From positions 1 through 44,883 of the forward strand of contig JAJPHE010000047.1 of assembly GCA_021325435.1 (NCBI GenBank): 44,883 nt of DNA, in the 5' to 3' direction. Shown here one piece after another: positions 8,446 to 16,968 of the stretch. Under the pieces are notes generated by a model that ran no database searches, was not told where the DNA came from, and saw only the letters and a list, made by a program, of their open reading frames with translations. Numbering within the stretch: the stretch's first letter is position 1; every line of letters begins with the position of its first letter. The position numbers and the translations under genes are program-made. The stretch is from Actinomycetota bacterium (GTDB lineage: Bacteria > Actinomycetota > Acidimicrobiia > Acidimicrobiales > JAJPHE01).

Positions 8446-8506
8446 TTGACCGGACCGGGGGTCGGCGGGGGCTGGTGGCCCGGCCGACGCCGGTCGACGC
8501 AGGCCG

Positions 8507-9721
8507 TCAGGACGCGGCCTTCTCCAGGATGTGCACGGCGCAGGCCGACCCCAGCCCGATGACATGGGTGAGGCCGACCTTGGCCTCGGGCACCTGCCGG
8601 TCTCCGGCCTCTCCCCGCAGATGGGTCGCCACCTCGTAGAGATTGGCGACGCCGGTAGCGCCCAGCGGGTGGCCCTTGGAGATCAGTCCACCGGAGACGT
8701 TCACCGGGGTCCGCCCGTCGCGCCGGGGAGCACCGGAGTCGATGAAGTCACCGGCCCCGCCTGGCTCGCAGAGGCGGAGGTTGTCGTAGTGGAGCAGCTC
8801 GGCGGTGGCGAAGCAGTCGTGCAGCTCGACCAGGTCGAGATCCTGGGGGCTGACGCCCGCCTTTTCGTAGGCGGCGTCGGCCGCGTTGCGGGTGAGGGTG
8901 TTCACGTCGGGCTGCACCTGACCCCGCTCCGTCCAGGGATCGGAGGTCAGGACCGAAGCGGAGATCTTCACCGCCCGCTTGCGTTGCTCGTCCGACAGGC
9001 TGGCCAGCTTCTCCCCCGACACCAGGACGACGGCGGCCGCACCATCTCCGGTCGGGCAGCACATGAGCAGGGTGTTGGGGTAGGCGACCATCTCCGCCGC
9101 CTTGATCTCCTCGAGGCTGAACGCCTTCTGGTACTGGGCGAGGGGGTTCAGCACCGAGTGAGCGTGGTTCTTCTCCGCCACCTTGGCGAACTGCTCGAAG
9201 GTGACCCCGTCGTTCTCGTAGGCGTACTCCATGCCGGCCTGGGCGAAGACGCCGGGCATCACCCCGGTGCCGAGGATGCCTTCGGGTGACATGACCGCCC
9301 CGTAACGGCCCGAGGGCTCGTACACGTTCGGGCCCTCCTTGGACCGCCCAGCCGAACCGAGCAGTCCGGCCTTGCCCATGACCTCGACGCCCACGGCGAG
9401 GCCCATGTCCGCCTCGCCGGACTTGATGGCCATGTACACCGTGCGGACGGCCGTGGCCCCGGTGGCGCAGGCATTGGCCACGTTGTAGACGGGGATACCC
9501 GTCTGCCCGATCTGCTTCTGGATGCGCTGGCCGACCATGCCGCCGGCCTCAGCGAGGTTGCCGACGGCCATGACCTGCATGTCGTGGATCTTCACGTCGC
9601 CGTCGGAGAGGGCGGCCAGAGCCGCCTCGGATCCCAGGTCGACCACGTCGCGGCCCGGGTACCGACCGAACTTCGTCATGGACGCGCCGAGGATCCAGAC
9701 GTCGTCGCTGCTCTTGGCCAT
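8507..9721 (-). CDS. Thiolase family protein (SCP-x / lipid-transfer type)
   Basis: This 404-residue protein starts at ATG 9721 with AGGAGG six bases upstream. The thiolase fold is clear: VYNVANACATGATAV carries the nucleophile Cys, VELHDCFATAEL is in the middle, and the C-terminal GGLISKGHPLGATGVAN holds the active-site His. The final Cys is in GLGSACAVHILE. This subgroup acts in side-chain shortening of sterols and branched acyl-CoAs and usually needs a DUF35 partner, encoded here just upstream (9747-10142). The substrate is unassigned. Confidence 0.9.
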   Translation of the reverse strand: MAKSSDDVWILGASMTKFGRYPGRDVVDLGSEAALAALSDGDVKIHDMQVMAVGNLAEAGGMVGQRIQKQIGQTGIPVYNVANACATGATAVRTVYMAIKSGEADMGLAVGVEVMGKAGLLGSAGRSKEGPNVYEPSGRYGAVMSPEGILGTGVMPGVFAQAGMEYAYENDGVTFEQFAKVAEKNHAHSVLNPLAQYQKAFSLEEIKAAEMVAYPNTLLMCCPTGDGAAAVVLVSGEKLASLSDEQRKRAVKISASVLTSDPWTERGQVQPDVNTLTRNAADAAYEKAGVSPQDLDLVELHDCFATAELLHYDNLRLCEPGGAGDFIDSGAPRRDGRTPVNVSGGLISKGHPLGATGVANLYEVATHLRGEAGDRQVPEAKVGLTHVIGLGSACAVHILEKAAS

Positions 9722-9746
9722 CTCTGCCTCCTCTACTCGGGCTCGG

Positions 9747-10142
9747 CTAAGCCGGGGCGAAGCCGAACGCCACCGCTTCGGTTCCCTGGTCGTCGGTGCC
9801 GACGCTGTAGGTCACCAGCCGCACCGGCATGCCCAGCGTGACTTGCTCGGGGGCGGGCTCGACGTCTACGAGATTGCTCTTGACCGAACCGCCGCCGTCC
9901 AGGTCCACCACCGCCGACACGTAAGGCACCTTCACCCCCGGCGCCGCCCGCTGGACGATGGTGAAGGTGCGGACCTTTCCCTGTCCGGCCAGGGGCCGAC
10001 GGTCGAAATCGGTGCCACCGCACCGGGCGCAGGCGTTGCGCCGATCGAAGTAGAGCGCCCCACAGGACGAGCACGACTTCGCCACCAAGCGGGGCTCGTC
10101 GCCCAGCTCCAGGTAATCTACGATCGGAACGGTCGTTGACAT
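9747..10142 (-). CDS. Zn-ribbon/OB-fold protein (DUF35, thiolase or hydratase partner)
   Basis: This 131-residue protein has the rubredoxin-like zinc ribbon CSSCGALYFDRRNACARC (about residues 23-41) followed by an OB-fold with KVRTFTIVQRAAPGVKVPY. DUF35 proteins bind acyl-CoA and complex with thiolases, MaoC-like hydratases or aldolases in steroid and lipid breakdown. It lies 25 bases upstream of the thiolase on the same strand, so the two form an operon. Confidence 0.9.
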   Translation of the reverse strand: MSTTVPIVDYLELGDEPRLVAKSCSSCGALYFDRRNACARCGGTDFDRRPLAGQGKVRTFTIVQRAAPGVKVPYVSAVVDLDGGGSVKSNLVDVEPAPEQVTLGMPVRLVTYSVGTDDQGTEAVAFGFAPA

Positions 10143-10423
10143 CGCTGCCGGTGAACCTCCTGGTTGCCGGGCCGAGGCTAGCCCAGGTCGTTCCGAACCG
10201 ACCCGGCCGTCACCGGCCCCAGTACCGGCCCCCGGGCTCGACGGCGCCCCCGCCCAATATCTTGGTGGCGCGCCGCCGCCGCTGGGTATGGGGCGGCCAG
10301 AGAATTCCCTTGGCCATCGACCTCCAGCCCCCCCGCGCTTCGGAATCGTCCGGACCCGATCAACCGGTCCGGGTGGAGCGCGCCGCCGACGCCACGCCGC
10401 CTCCCCCCCGGCACGGAGTCTTC

Positions 10424-12838
10424 GTGACCTGGCTGGTCCTGTGGGTCCTGGCCGGCGTGCTGGTGGCGATTCGCGTCACCCGCTGGGCCCGCACGGTGTG
10501 GGCCCGGGTGGAGCCCCAGCTCAGGGCAGAAGCTCGCGCCGCCGCCGCCCGGGCCGCGGTGGTCGGAGCGGCCATTGCTCGGGCCGTGGCGGCCGCCGCT
10601 GCCGAGTTCGCCCGACGAACGCTCGTCTTCTGCCGGCGGCACTGGCCTACCGTCCGGCGCCGGTCATCGATTCTGGCCCGGGCAGTGGCCCGACTCTCGG
10701 CTGCCGCCCTGGTATGGATGGTGGCGGCGTCGTGGCTGGCCGTCGTGCGGACCCGACGCACGCTGTCGCGGTTGGTTCGACGGCTCGCCGCCCCCGCCAG
10801 AGGTGGTCAGCCCCTCGGCCGCCGCCTGGGCGTCGCCGGGCTGGCCATCGTCACCTTGGTCGTCGCCGGGGTCGGCGGCCTGGCCGCCGCCGTGGTCTCA
10901 GGGTCGTACGCGGCGGTGGGCGTGATCGGAGTGACGGCCCGGTTGCGACCCGGTCACATTCAGCTGCCCGCCCTGGCGCAACGATCGGTCATGTACGCGG
11001 CGGACGGCAGCGTGGTCGCCGTCCTCCATGGCGACGCCAACCGCGTGACCGTTCCCCTGTCCCACATGTCGCCCACCGTGATCGACGCCGTTGTCGACAC
11101 CGAAGACGCCGGCTTCTGGCACCACGGAGCCGTCGATGCTCGAGCGGTCGTGCGGGCCATGGCCGCCAACCTCACCGCCGGTCGGGTCCGACAGGGCGGC
11201 TCCACCATCCCCGAGCAGCTGGTCAAGAACACGCTCTACGACCCCGGCCACAGCTTCGTGGGCAAAGCCAAGGAGATGCTGCTAGCCGACCGTCTGGAAC
11301 GTCGCCTGGGCCGGTCGCGCACGCTCGAGAGATACCTGAACACCGTCTATTTCGGCGAGGGCGCATACGGCGTGGAAGCGGCGGCCGAGACGTTCTTCGG
11401 CACCACGGCCGGTCGGCTCGACGCCGCCCAAGCGGCCCTGCTGGCGGGGATGATCCAGGACCCCTCGGGTTACGACCCCTTGCACCACCCGGCGGCGGCC
11501 CGGGGCAGGCGGGCGACGGTGCTGTCGCTGATGGTCGCCCACCATCACCTGAGCGCCGCCGCGGCGCAGACGGCGGCTGTCGCGTCGCTCCCGACTCAGG
11601 TGAACCTGCCGCCGCCCGTACACGACTACTTCTCGGCCGCCGTCCAGAACGAGCTCCTGTCCGACCCGCGCCTGGGCCGGACCTACCAGGACCGCTACCG
11701 GATGCTGTTCCAGGGTGGCCTGCAGATCCACACCACCCTCGACCCCAACCTGCAGCGCGACGCCGAAGCGGCTGTGGCCGCCGGCATCCCCGCCGGATAT
11801 CACCTGACCGCCGCCCTGGCCGCCATCGACCCGTCCACCGGTGACGTGCGGGCGGTGGTCGGCGGCCCGGATTTCGGCGCCTCGCAGTTCGACGCCGCCC
11901 TGGCCGGGGCCGGGCGGCAGCCGGGCTCCTCGTTCAAGGTCTTCACCCTGGTGACCGCCCTCGAGCAGGGGCACTCGATCAACGACGTGATCGACGGGTC
12001 GACCCCCTGTTCGATCCCGAATCCGGGTGGCACGCCCAACCCGTGGACGCCGGCGAACTACGAGGGCGAGGCCTTCGGGCCGATCACCCTCGCCGAGGCC
12101 ACCGCCAAGTCGGTCAACTGCGCCTACGCCCGCCTGGCTCTGAAGGTCGGCCTGGGCGAGGTGGCCCACACGGCCCACGCCATGGGGATCACCTCCCACC
12201 TCGCGGTGGTGCCGTCCATGACCCTCGGCACCAACGACGTCACCCCGCTGCAGATGGCCTCCGCCTACGCGACCCTCGCCGACGACGGTGTGCACCACCG
12301 GCCCCACCTCGTCCAGGAGGTCCAGGCCCCGGACGGAAGAGTGATCATCGGCCCCTCGAACACGGCCAGCCGGGTCATCAGCCAGCAGATCGCCCGCGAG
12401 ACCACCCAGGCTCTCCAGCAGGTGGTCCTCTCGGGCACCGGCACGGCGGCCGCCCTGCCCGGACGCCAGGTGGCCGGCAAGACCGGTACGGCCGAGAACT
12501 ACCAGGACGCCTGGTTCGTGGGCTACACGCCCCAGCTGGCGACGGCGGTGTGGATGGGCAACCCGACCGGGGAGGTCCCCATGGTCGGAGTGCAGGGCAT
12601 CAACGTGGTCGGAGGCTCCTTCCCGGCCCATCTCTGGGCGGACTTCATGGCTCGGGCCCTGGCCTCGGCCCCCGCCGTCGACTTCCCGGCTCCCGACCCG
12701 ACCCAGGTACCCCGGCCCACGTTCATCTCCGGACCCGGATCCTCCTTCGGGTCGGTGCCGGTCCCCGGCGGCGGATCGTCGCCCCCGGTCACCACCTGGT
12801 GCTGGTCCTCGTGCGGGAGACCTGGCAAGCACCACTAA
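10424..12838 (+). CDS. Class A penicillin-binding protein (transglycosylase/transpeptidase)
   Basis: This is a bifunctional peptidoglycan synthase. A helical, Ala/Arg-rich N-terminus with hydrophobic segments (FVTWLVLWVLAGVLVAI and GVAGLAIVTLVVAGVGG) leads into the GT51 domain: EDAGFWHHGAVDARAV, GGSTIPEQLVKN and YLNTVYFGEGAYGVEAAAE. The transpeptidase has SSFK (about base 11927), SVNCAY and KTGTAENYQDAWFVGY. Start choice is uncertain. The frame is open from TTG 10136, but that overlaps the divergent DUF35 start. GTG 10424 has GGAG five bases upstream and is used here; GTG 10265 and 10373 are alternatives. The C-terminus is Pro/Gly/Ser-rich. Confidence 0.9.
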   Translation: MTWLVLWVLAGVLVAIRVTRWARTVWARVEPQLRAEARAAAARAAVVGAAIARAVAAAAAEFARRTLVFCRRHWPTVRRRSSILARAVARLSAAALVWMVAASWLAVVRTRRTLSRLVRRLAAPARGGQPLGRRLGVAGLAIVTLVVAGVGGLAAAVVSGSYAAVGVIGVTARLRPGHIQLPALAQRSVMYAADGSVVAVLHGDANRVTVPLSHMSPTVIDAVVDTEDAGFWHHGAVDARAVVRAMAANLTAGRVRQGGSTIPEQLVKNTLYDPGHSFVGKAKEMLLADRLERRLGRSRTLERYLNTVYFGEGAYGVEAAAETFFGTTAGRLDAAQAALLAGMIQDPSGYDPLHHPAAARGRRATVLSLMVAHHHLSAAAAQTAAVASLPTQVNLPPPVHDYFSAAVQNELLSDPRLGRTYQDRYRMLFQGGLQIHTTLDPNLQRDAEAAVAAGIPAGYHLTAALAAIDPSTGDVRAVVGGPDFGASQFDAALAGAGRQPGSSFKVFTLVTALEQGHSINDVIDGSTPCSIPNPGGTPNPWTPANYEGEAFGPITLAEATAKSVNCAYARLALKVGLGEVAHTAHAMGITSHLAVVPSMTLGTNDVTPLQMASAYATLADDGVHHRPHLVQEVQAPDGRVIIGPSNTASRVISQQIARETTQALQQVVLSGTGTAAALPGRQVAGKTGTAENYQDAWFVGYTPQLATAVWMGNPTGEVPMVGVQGINVVGGSFPAHLWADFMARALASAPAVDFPAPDPTQVPRPTFISGPGSSFGSVPVPGGGSSPPVTTWCWSSCGRPGKHH

Positions 12839-12839
12839 C

Positions 12840-12854
12840 CGGACGATCCGTCCG
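12840..12854 (+). terminator. Small hairpin after the PBP gene
   Basis: CGGACG-ATC-CGTCCG starts two bases after the PBP stop codon and is followed by TTTCT. The stem is short, so it may be a weak intrinsic terminator. Confidence 0.45.
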
Positions 12855-12880
12855 TTTCTGGGACCAGTTTTCTCCTGCAT

Positions 12881-12895
12881 CCAGGTCGCACCTGG
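12881..12895. promoter_or_regulatory. Palindrome upstream of the nickel/cobalt transporter
   Basis: CCAGGT-CGC-ACCTGG is a perfect 6-base inverted repeat about 40 bases before the transporter start (12938). Its place suggests an operator, possibly for a metal regulator, but no regulator gene lies nearby. Confidence 0.35.
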
Positions 12896-12937
12896 GATAC
12901 GGTGGCTCGCACGGCCAGGGCACAAGGAGCGGCGGCT

Positions 12938-14065
12938 GTGGCGCACCCGAACTCACGCCTCGCGACCCTCAGGCAGTCGCTCTCCCCCCGCGAATGGCGG
13001 CGGGTCGGGGCCATGGCCGCCCTCATCGCCGCCCTGCACATCATCGGGTGGGGCGTCATGGTGCTGGTCGTGATGCCCCACCACTACCGCCTGCTCGGAC
13101 TCGGTGTGGGTGTCACCGCCTACACCCTGGGCATGCGACACGCCTTCGACGCCGACCACATCTCGGCCATCGACAACACCACCAGGAAGCTGATGGCAGA
13201 AGGCCAACGGCCCCTCTCGGTGGGGCTGTTCTTCTCGTTGGGACACTCCAGCGTCGTGTTCGGTCTGGCGGTGGCACTGACCTTCGCCGCCCGGACTCTC
13301 CTCCACCAGGTGGGCTCCTCCGGTTCCTCGCTCCATCGGGTCACCTCCACGGTGGGGACCATGGTCTCCGGGGGGTTCCTCTACGCCATTGCCGCCATCA
13401 ACCTCGTCATCCTCGCCGGCATCGTGCGGATCTTCTCGGAGATGCGCAGGGGGGTCTTCGACGAGGCCGAGCTCGAGCGCCAACTCGACTCCCGCGGGAT
13501 GATGAACCGCTTCTTCGGCCGCCTCATGAGGACGGTGCGGGCACCGTGGCACATGTACCCGATCGGCGTCCTGTTCGGCCTGGGCTTCGACACCGCCAGC
13601 GAGGTGGCGCTGCTCGCCCTGGCCGGGGGGGCGGCGTCGACCGGGTTGCCCTTCTACGCCATCCTCTGCCTGCCGGTCCTGTTCGCCGCCGGCATGACCC
13701 TGTTCGACACCATCGACGGCTCGTTCATGAACTTCGCCTACGGATGGGCGTTCTCGCGGCCGGTGCGCAAGGTCTATTACAACGTCGTCATCACCGGCCT
13801 GTCCGTGGCCGTGGCCTTCCTGATCGGAACCCTGGAGCTGCTGTCCGTGTTGGCCAACCAGCTCCGCCTGCACGGAGGCCTCTGGTCCTACGCCGCCGGC
13901 TTCAACCTCAACGCTGCCGGGTTCTTCATCGTGGGCATGTTCGTCGTCACCTGGCTGGCCGCCCTCGCCTTCTGGAGGGTCGCCCGGGTCGAGGAGAGGT
14001 GGGGGCCGCCCGCCGTGGCGGCGATGGACCTCGAGGAGCCGGTGACGGTCGGCGCCGCCACCTGA
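12938..14065 (+). CDS. NiCoT family nickel/cobalt transporter
   Basis: This protein has 375 residues from GTG 12938, eight bases after AAGGAG; an upstream in-frame GTG at 12902 lacks a ribosome site. It is a membrane permease with about eight hydrophobic segments. The NiCoT signature RHAFDADHISAIDN (the H-x4-D-H metal-selectivity motif of helix II) is intact. LGFDTASEVALLAL and GMTLFDTIDGSFMNFAY are two further conserved family motifs. It imports Ni2+ and/or Co2+ by secondary transport, and sequence alone does not settle which. No B12 or metal-enzyme genes lie beside it. Confidence 0.93.
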   Translation: MAHPNSRLATLRQSLSPREWRRVGAMAALIAALHIIGWGVMVLVVMPHHYRLLGLGVGVTAYTLGMRHAFDADHISAIDNTTRKLMAEGQRPLSVGLFFSLGHSSVVFGLAVALTFAARTLLHQVGSSGSSLHRVTSTVGTMVSGGFLYAIAAINLVILAGIVRIFSEMRRGVFDEAELERQLDSRGMMNRFFGRLMRTVRAPWHMYPIGVLFGLGFDTASEVALLALAGGAASTGLPFYAILCLPVLFAAGMTLFDTIDGSFMNFAYGWAFSRPVRKVYYNVVITGLSVAVAFLIGTLELLSVLANQLRLHGGLWSYAAGFNLNAAGFFIVGMFVVTWLAALAFWRVARVEERWGPPAVAAMDLEEPVTVGAAT

Positions 14066-14071
14066 CCCGAC

Positions 14072-15607
14072 TCAGTCGGCCGCGGGCACCGGCTGGGGAG
14101 GCGGGGGTCCGACGTAGCGGGCGCTGGGCCGGATGATGCGGTTGTCGGCGGCCTGCTCGAGGATGTGGGCGCACCAGCCGATCACCCGGCTGGCGGCGAA
14201 GGTCGGGGTGAAGAGGCTGCGCTCGAGGCCGCACTGCTCCATGACCACCCCGGCGTAGAACTCGACGTTGGTGTGGAGCTCTCGACCGGGCTTCAACTCG
14301 GCGAGGACGGTGAGGATGGTGCGCTCGACGCTCTCGGCGAACTCCACCAGCGGGCCGCCGAAGGAGCGGGCGATGTCGCGCAGCATGGCCGAGCGGGGGT
14401 CGTAGGTCCGGTAGACGGGGTGGCCGAAGCCCATGATCCGCTCACCGCGGGCCACCGCGTCACGCACCCATGCCTCGGTGCGGCTCGGATCCCCGATGGC
14501 GTCGAGGGTGTCCAGGGCGCGGCTCGGCGCGCCACCGTGCAGCGGGCCCGACAACGACCCGATGGCGGCGACCACCGCCGACCCGAGGTCCGCCCCGGTG
14601 GACGTCACCACCCGGGCGGTGAACGTCGACGCGTTGAAGCCGTGGTCGATGGTCGAGATCTGATAGCTCTCGATGGCACGGCAGCGCCGGTCGTCGGGTG
14701 CCTCCCCGGACAGCATGTAGAGGTAGTTGGCGGTGTGACCCAGCCTTTCGTCCGGTGCCACCGGCTCGAGGCCCCGCGCCATCCGGGCCAGGGCGGCGAT
14801 GGCCGTCGGCGTGACCGCCGCTACCCGCAGCGCATTGCTGGTGAGCTCCTCCGGGCCGGCATCGATGGACGGCCGGAAGCCCTCCTCGGCGGCGAGCAGG
14901 GACAGGACGGTGCGCAGGCCCATCAACGGGCCATCCGAAGCGCGGGCGACGGCGGGCAGGGCCCGCATGACCGCATCGGGCAGCTGGCGCAGCGCAGCCA
15001 CCCGAGCCCGGAACGCCCGCTGCTCGGAGGGGTCCGGAAGCTCGCCGAAGGTCAGCAGATACCAGACGTCCTCGAGCGATCTCTTCTCGGCCAGCTCGAC
15101 GGCGGAGTACTGGCGGTAGTGGTAAAAGCCCTCGAGGCCCCGCACGTCCCCCACTGACGTCTCGGCCACCACCACGCCCTTCAGCCCCCGGGGCACGTCG
15201 GTGAACGATCCGGCCACCGGCCTCAGCTGGGCGATTCCCATGAGGTCGCGCATGGACACGACGCCTTTGACCTCGTCGCCGGCGACGACCGGTATGTGGC
15301 GGTAGCGGCGGTCGGCCAGGCTCGTCCAGGCTTCAGCCACCTCGACGTCGGGGCCGACGCAGTCCGGTCGGGGGGTCATCCAGGCCCCCACCAGGGACTG
15401 TTCGGGCTGGGCGCCGGCGGCGGCCGCCCGCACCAGGTCGCGCTCGGTGAGGATGCCGAGGGGCCTCCCGCCCTCCACCACGACCACCGAGCCCACCCCA
15501 GCCCCGCTCATCGTCTCCCCCGCCGCCCGCAAGGTGTCGTCGGTGCGAGCGGTTACCGCCGGACTGGTCATCAGCTCTGCCACCGTCCGGATCGTCTGAG
15601 TCCCCAT
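14072..15607 (-). CDS. Citrate synthase with N-terminal CBS-domain pair
   Basis: This 511-residue fusion starts at ATG 15607 (GTG 15610 is also possible) behind AGGGAGG. Residues about 5-125 are two CBS motifs (VGSVVVVEGGRPLGILTERD; YRHIPVVAGDEVKGVVSMRD), normally adenine-nucleotide sensors. Residues about 140-505 are a citrate synthase: GPLHGGAPSRAL and MGFGHPVYRTYDPR supply the two active-site histidines. The usual catalytic Asp of NVDFY reads Glu (LHTNVEFYAG). The C-terminal IGWCAHILEQ and RPSARYVGPP are typical. It is divergent from a second citrate synthase fused to a DNA-binding domain. It may be a citrate or 2-methylcitrate synthase. Confidence 0.9.
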   Translation of the reverse strand: MGTQTIRTVAELMTSPAVTARTDDTLRAAGETMSGAGVGSVVVVEGGRPLGILTERDLVRAAAAGAQPEQSLVGAWMTPRPDCVGPDVEVAEAWTSLADRRYRHIPVVAGDEVKGVVSMRDLMGIAQLRPVAGSFTDVPRGLKGVVVAETSVGDVRGLEGFYHYRQYSAVELAEKRSLEDVWYLLTFGELPDPSEQRAFRARVAALRQLPDAVMRALPAVARASDGPLMGLRTVLSLLAAEEGFRPSIDAGPEELTSNALRVAAVTPTAIAALARMARGLEPVAPDERLGHTANYLYMLSGEAPDDRRCRAIESYQISTIDHGFNASTFTARVVTSTGADLGSAVVAAIGSLSGPLHGGAPSRALDTLDAIGDPSRTEAWVRDAVARGERIMGFGHPVYRTYDPRSAMLRDIARSFGGPLVEFAESVERTILTVLAELKPGRELHTNVEFYAGVVMEQCGLERSLFTPTFAASRVIGWCAHILEQAADNRIIRPSARYVGPPPPQPVPAAD

Positions 15608-15633
15608 CACAACCTCCCTGACGTTCGCTCCGA

Positions 15634-15663
15634 ATGATCCTCAGGATGATCGAGGTTGTCAAT
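15634..15663 (-). promoter_or_regulatory. Probable promoter/operator between the divergent citrate synthases
   Basis: On the minus strand TTGACA (15663-15658), 17 bases and GATCAT (15640-15635) form a candidate promoter for the CBS-citrate synthase. The palindrome ATCCT-C-AGGAT (15637-15647) overlaps the -10 box and would be a natural target for the helix-turn-helix domain of the divergent protein. Both assignments are inferred from position and symmetry. Confidence 0.4.
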
Positions 15664-15692
15664 GTTGATCCACTGTCAACTACCATGAGTAG

Positions 15693-16958
15693 ATGGTCGA
15701 TGGAAGCCACTGGATGACCTCGACCGAGGCGGCGGCCAAGCTCGGCGTGAAGCCCCAGACCCTCTACGCCTATGTGAGCCGAGGCCTGTTGAGCAGCCAT
15801 CCCGCCCCCGGGGGCCGGGCCAGCCGCTTCGACCGAGCCGAGGTCGAGCGGCTGCTCGCCCGCCCCCGCGTGGGGGCCAGGGCCGGCGTGCTCGAGATCG
15901 TGGTCGACACCGAGCTGACTCTCATCGACCCGATCGGACGGCTCTACTACCGCGGGGTCGACGCCACCTGGGCGTGTGGTCATCGCAGCTATGAGTGGGT
16001 GGCCGAATGGCTTTGGACGGCCCTACGCGACGAGCCGCCGACCTGGCAGGCGACGCCGGCGGCGCTGAGGGTGGGATCGGCGGCCCAGGACGCTCTGCCG
16101 AAAGGCGCATCCCTCGTCGAGCGCATGCGGGTCGTCGCCGCCGCCGTGGGCACGGTCGACCCTCTGCGCCACGACCGGCGTCCGGAGGCGGTGGTGGCCA
16201 CCGGCCGGGCCCTGATCGCCGCCTTGGTCGACTCCCTGCCCGGCCCGTCGTCGGACGCCGTCCTACGGCTGGGCTCGCGCCGGCGGGAGGCGTCCGTGGC
16301 CGCCCGGCTCTGGTCGCGCCTCACCGGTGCCGAGGCGACGCCGGCCCGCCTCCGGGCCATGAACGCCGCCCTGGCCTTGATGGCCGACCACGAGCTGGCC
16401 GCGTCGACCCTCGCCGCGCGGGCGGCCGCATCCACCTGGGCTGACCCCTACCTGGTCGTGATGGCCGGGCTGGGCGCCATCGGCGGGCCGCTGCACGGGG
16501 GGACCTCGGAGGCGATGATGTCCCTCTTCAGCGACGTGGCTGACGGGGTGCCCGCCGACGAGGCCCTGGGCGAGCGGTTGCGCACCGCCGGCTCCGTGCC
16601 CGGCTTCGGTCACCCCGTCTACACCGGCCCGGACCCGAGGGCCACCGCCCTGCTGGCCGCCCTGCGCCAATCGCGCCCCCCCGCCGAGCGGTGGCGCACC
16701 GTCCAGGCCGTTCTCGACGTCATGGGCGGGCGCCCGTCGCCTCCGCCCAACGTCGACTTCGCCCTGGCCGCCATGGCCCACGCTTACGGCATGGGGCGCG
16801 GCGCCGCCGAGGCCATTGCCGCCTTGGCCCGGTGCGCCGGCTGGATCGCCCACGCCATCGAGGAGTATCCGCACCGACTCCGGTTCCGCCCCCGGGCCGC
16901 CTACGTCGGCCCCAGCCCCTCTCTGCGGGCGGAAGGAGCGGCGGACGACCCAGGGTGA
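15693..16958 (+). CDS. Citrate synthase with N-terminal helix-turn-helix (MerR/excisionase-type) domain
   Basis: This 421-residue protein begins at ATG 15693. Residues about 8-55 are a DNA-binding domain of the excisionase/MerR type: TSTEAAAKLGVKPQTLYAYV, then RGLLSSHPAPGGRASRFDRA. Residues 70-410 are citrate synthase: GRLYYRGVDA, IGGPLHGGTSEAMM, GFGHPVYTGPDPRA and PPNVDFALAAMA, with both His and the Asp in place. This architecture is known in actinobacteria. The physical link of a metabolic enzyme to a DNA-binding domain suggests a metabolite-responsive regulator, perhaps of its divergent neighbour. Confidence 0.9.
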   Translation: MVDGSHWMTSTEAAAKLGVKPQTLYAYVSRGLLSSHPAPGGRASRFDRAEVERLLARPRVGARAGVLEIVVDTELTLIDPIGRLYYRGVDATWACGHRSYEWVAEWLWTALRDEPPTWQATPAALRVGSAAQDALPKGASLVERMRVVAAAVGTVDPLRHDRRPEAVVATGRALIAALVDSLPGPSSDAVLRLGSRRREASVAARLWSRLTGAEATPARLRAMNAALALMADHELAASTLAARAAASTWADPYLVVMAGLGAIGGPLHGGTSEAMMSLFSDVADGVPADEALGERLRTAGSVPGFGHPVYTGPDPRATALLAALRQSRPPAERWRTVQAVLDVMGGRPSPPPNVDFALAAMAHAYGMGRGAAEAIAALARCAGWIAHAIEEYPHRLRFRPRAAYVGPSPSLRAEGAADDPG

Positions 16959-16968
16959 CCCGGGCGGC

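Noticed and set aside
10288-11844. Long Arg/Gly/Pro-rich frame in the PBP gene
   Set aside because: Alternate frame of a clear PBP with conserved motifs; composition typical of a shadow.
12839-12937. Cobalamin or nickel/cobalt riboswitch before the NiCoT gene
   Set aside because: The gap is only 99 bases and lacks a B12-box or NiCo-type structure; just short palindromes were found.
11282-12946. 554-residue minus-strand frame under the PBP
   Set aside because: Antisense of the transpeptidase domain, with no recognisable domain.
12043-14136. 697-residue frame across PBP and NiCoT genes
   Set aside because: Spans the stop and start of two real genes in another frame; Arg/Pro/Gly-rich shadow.
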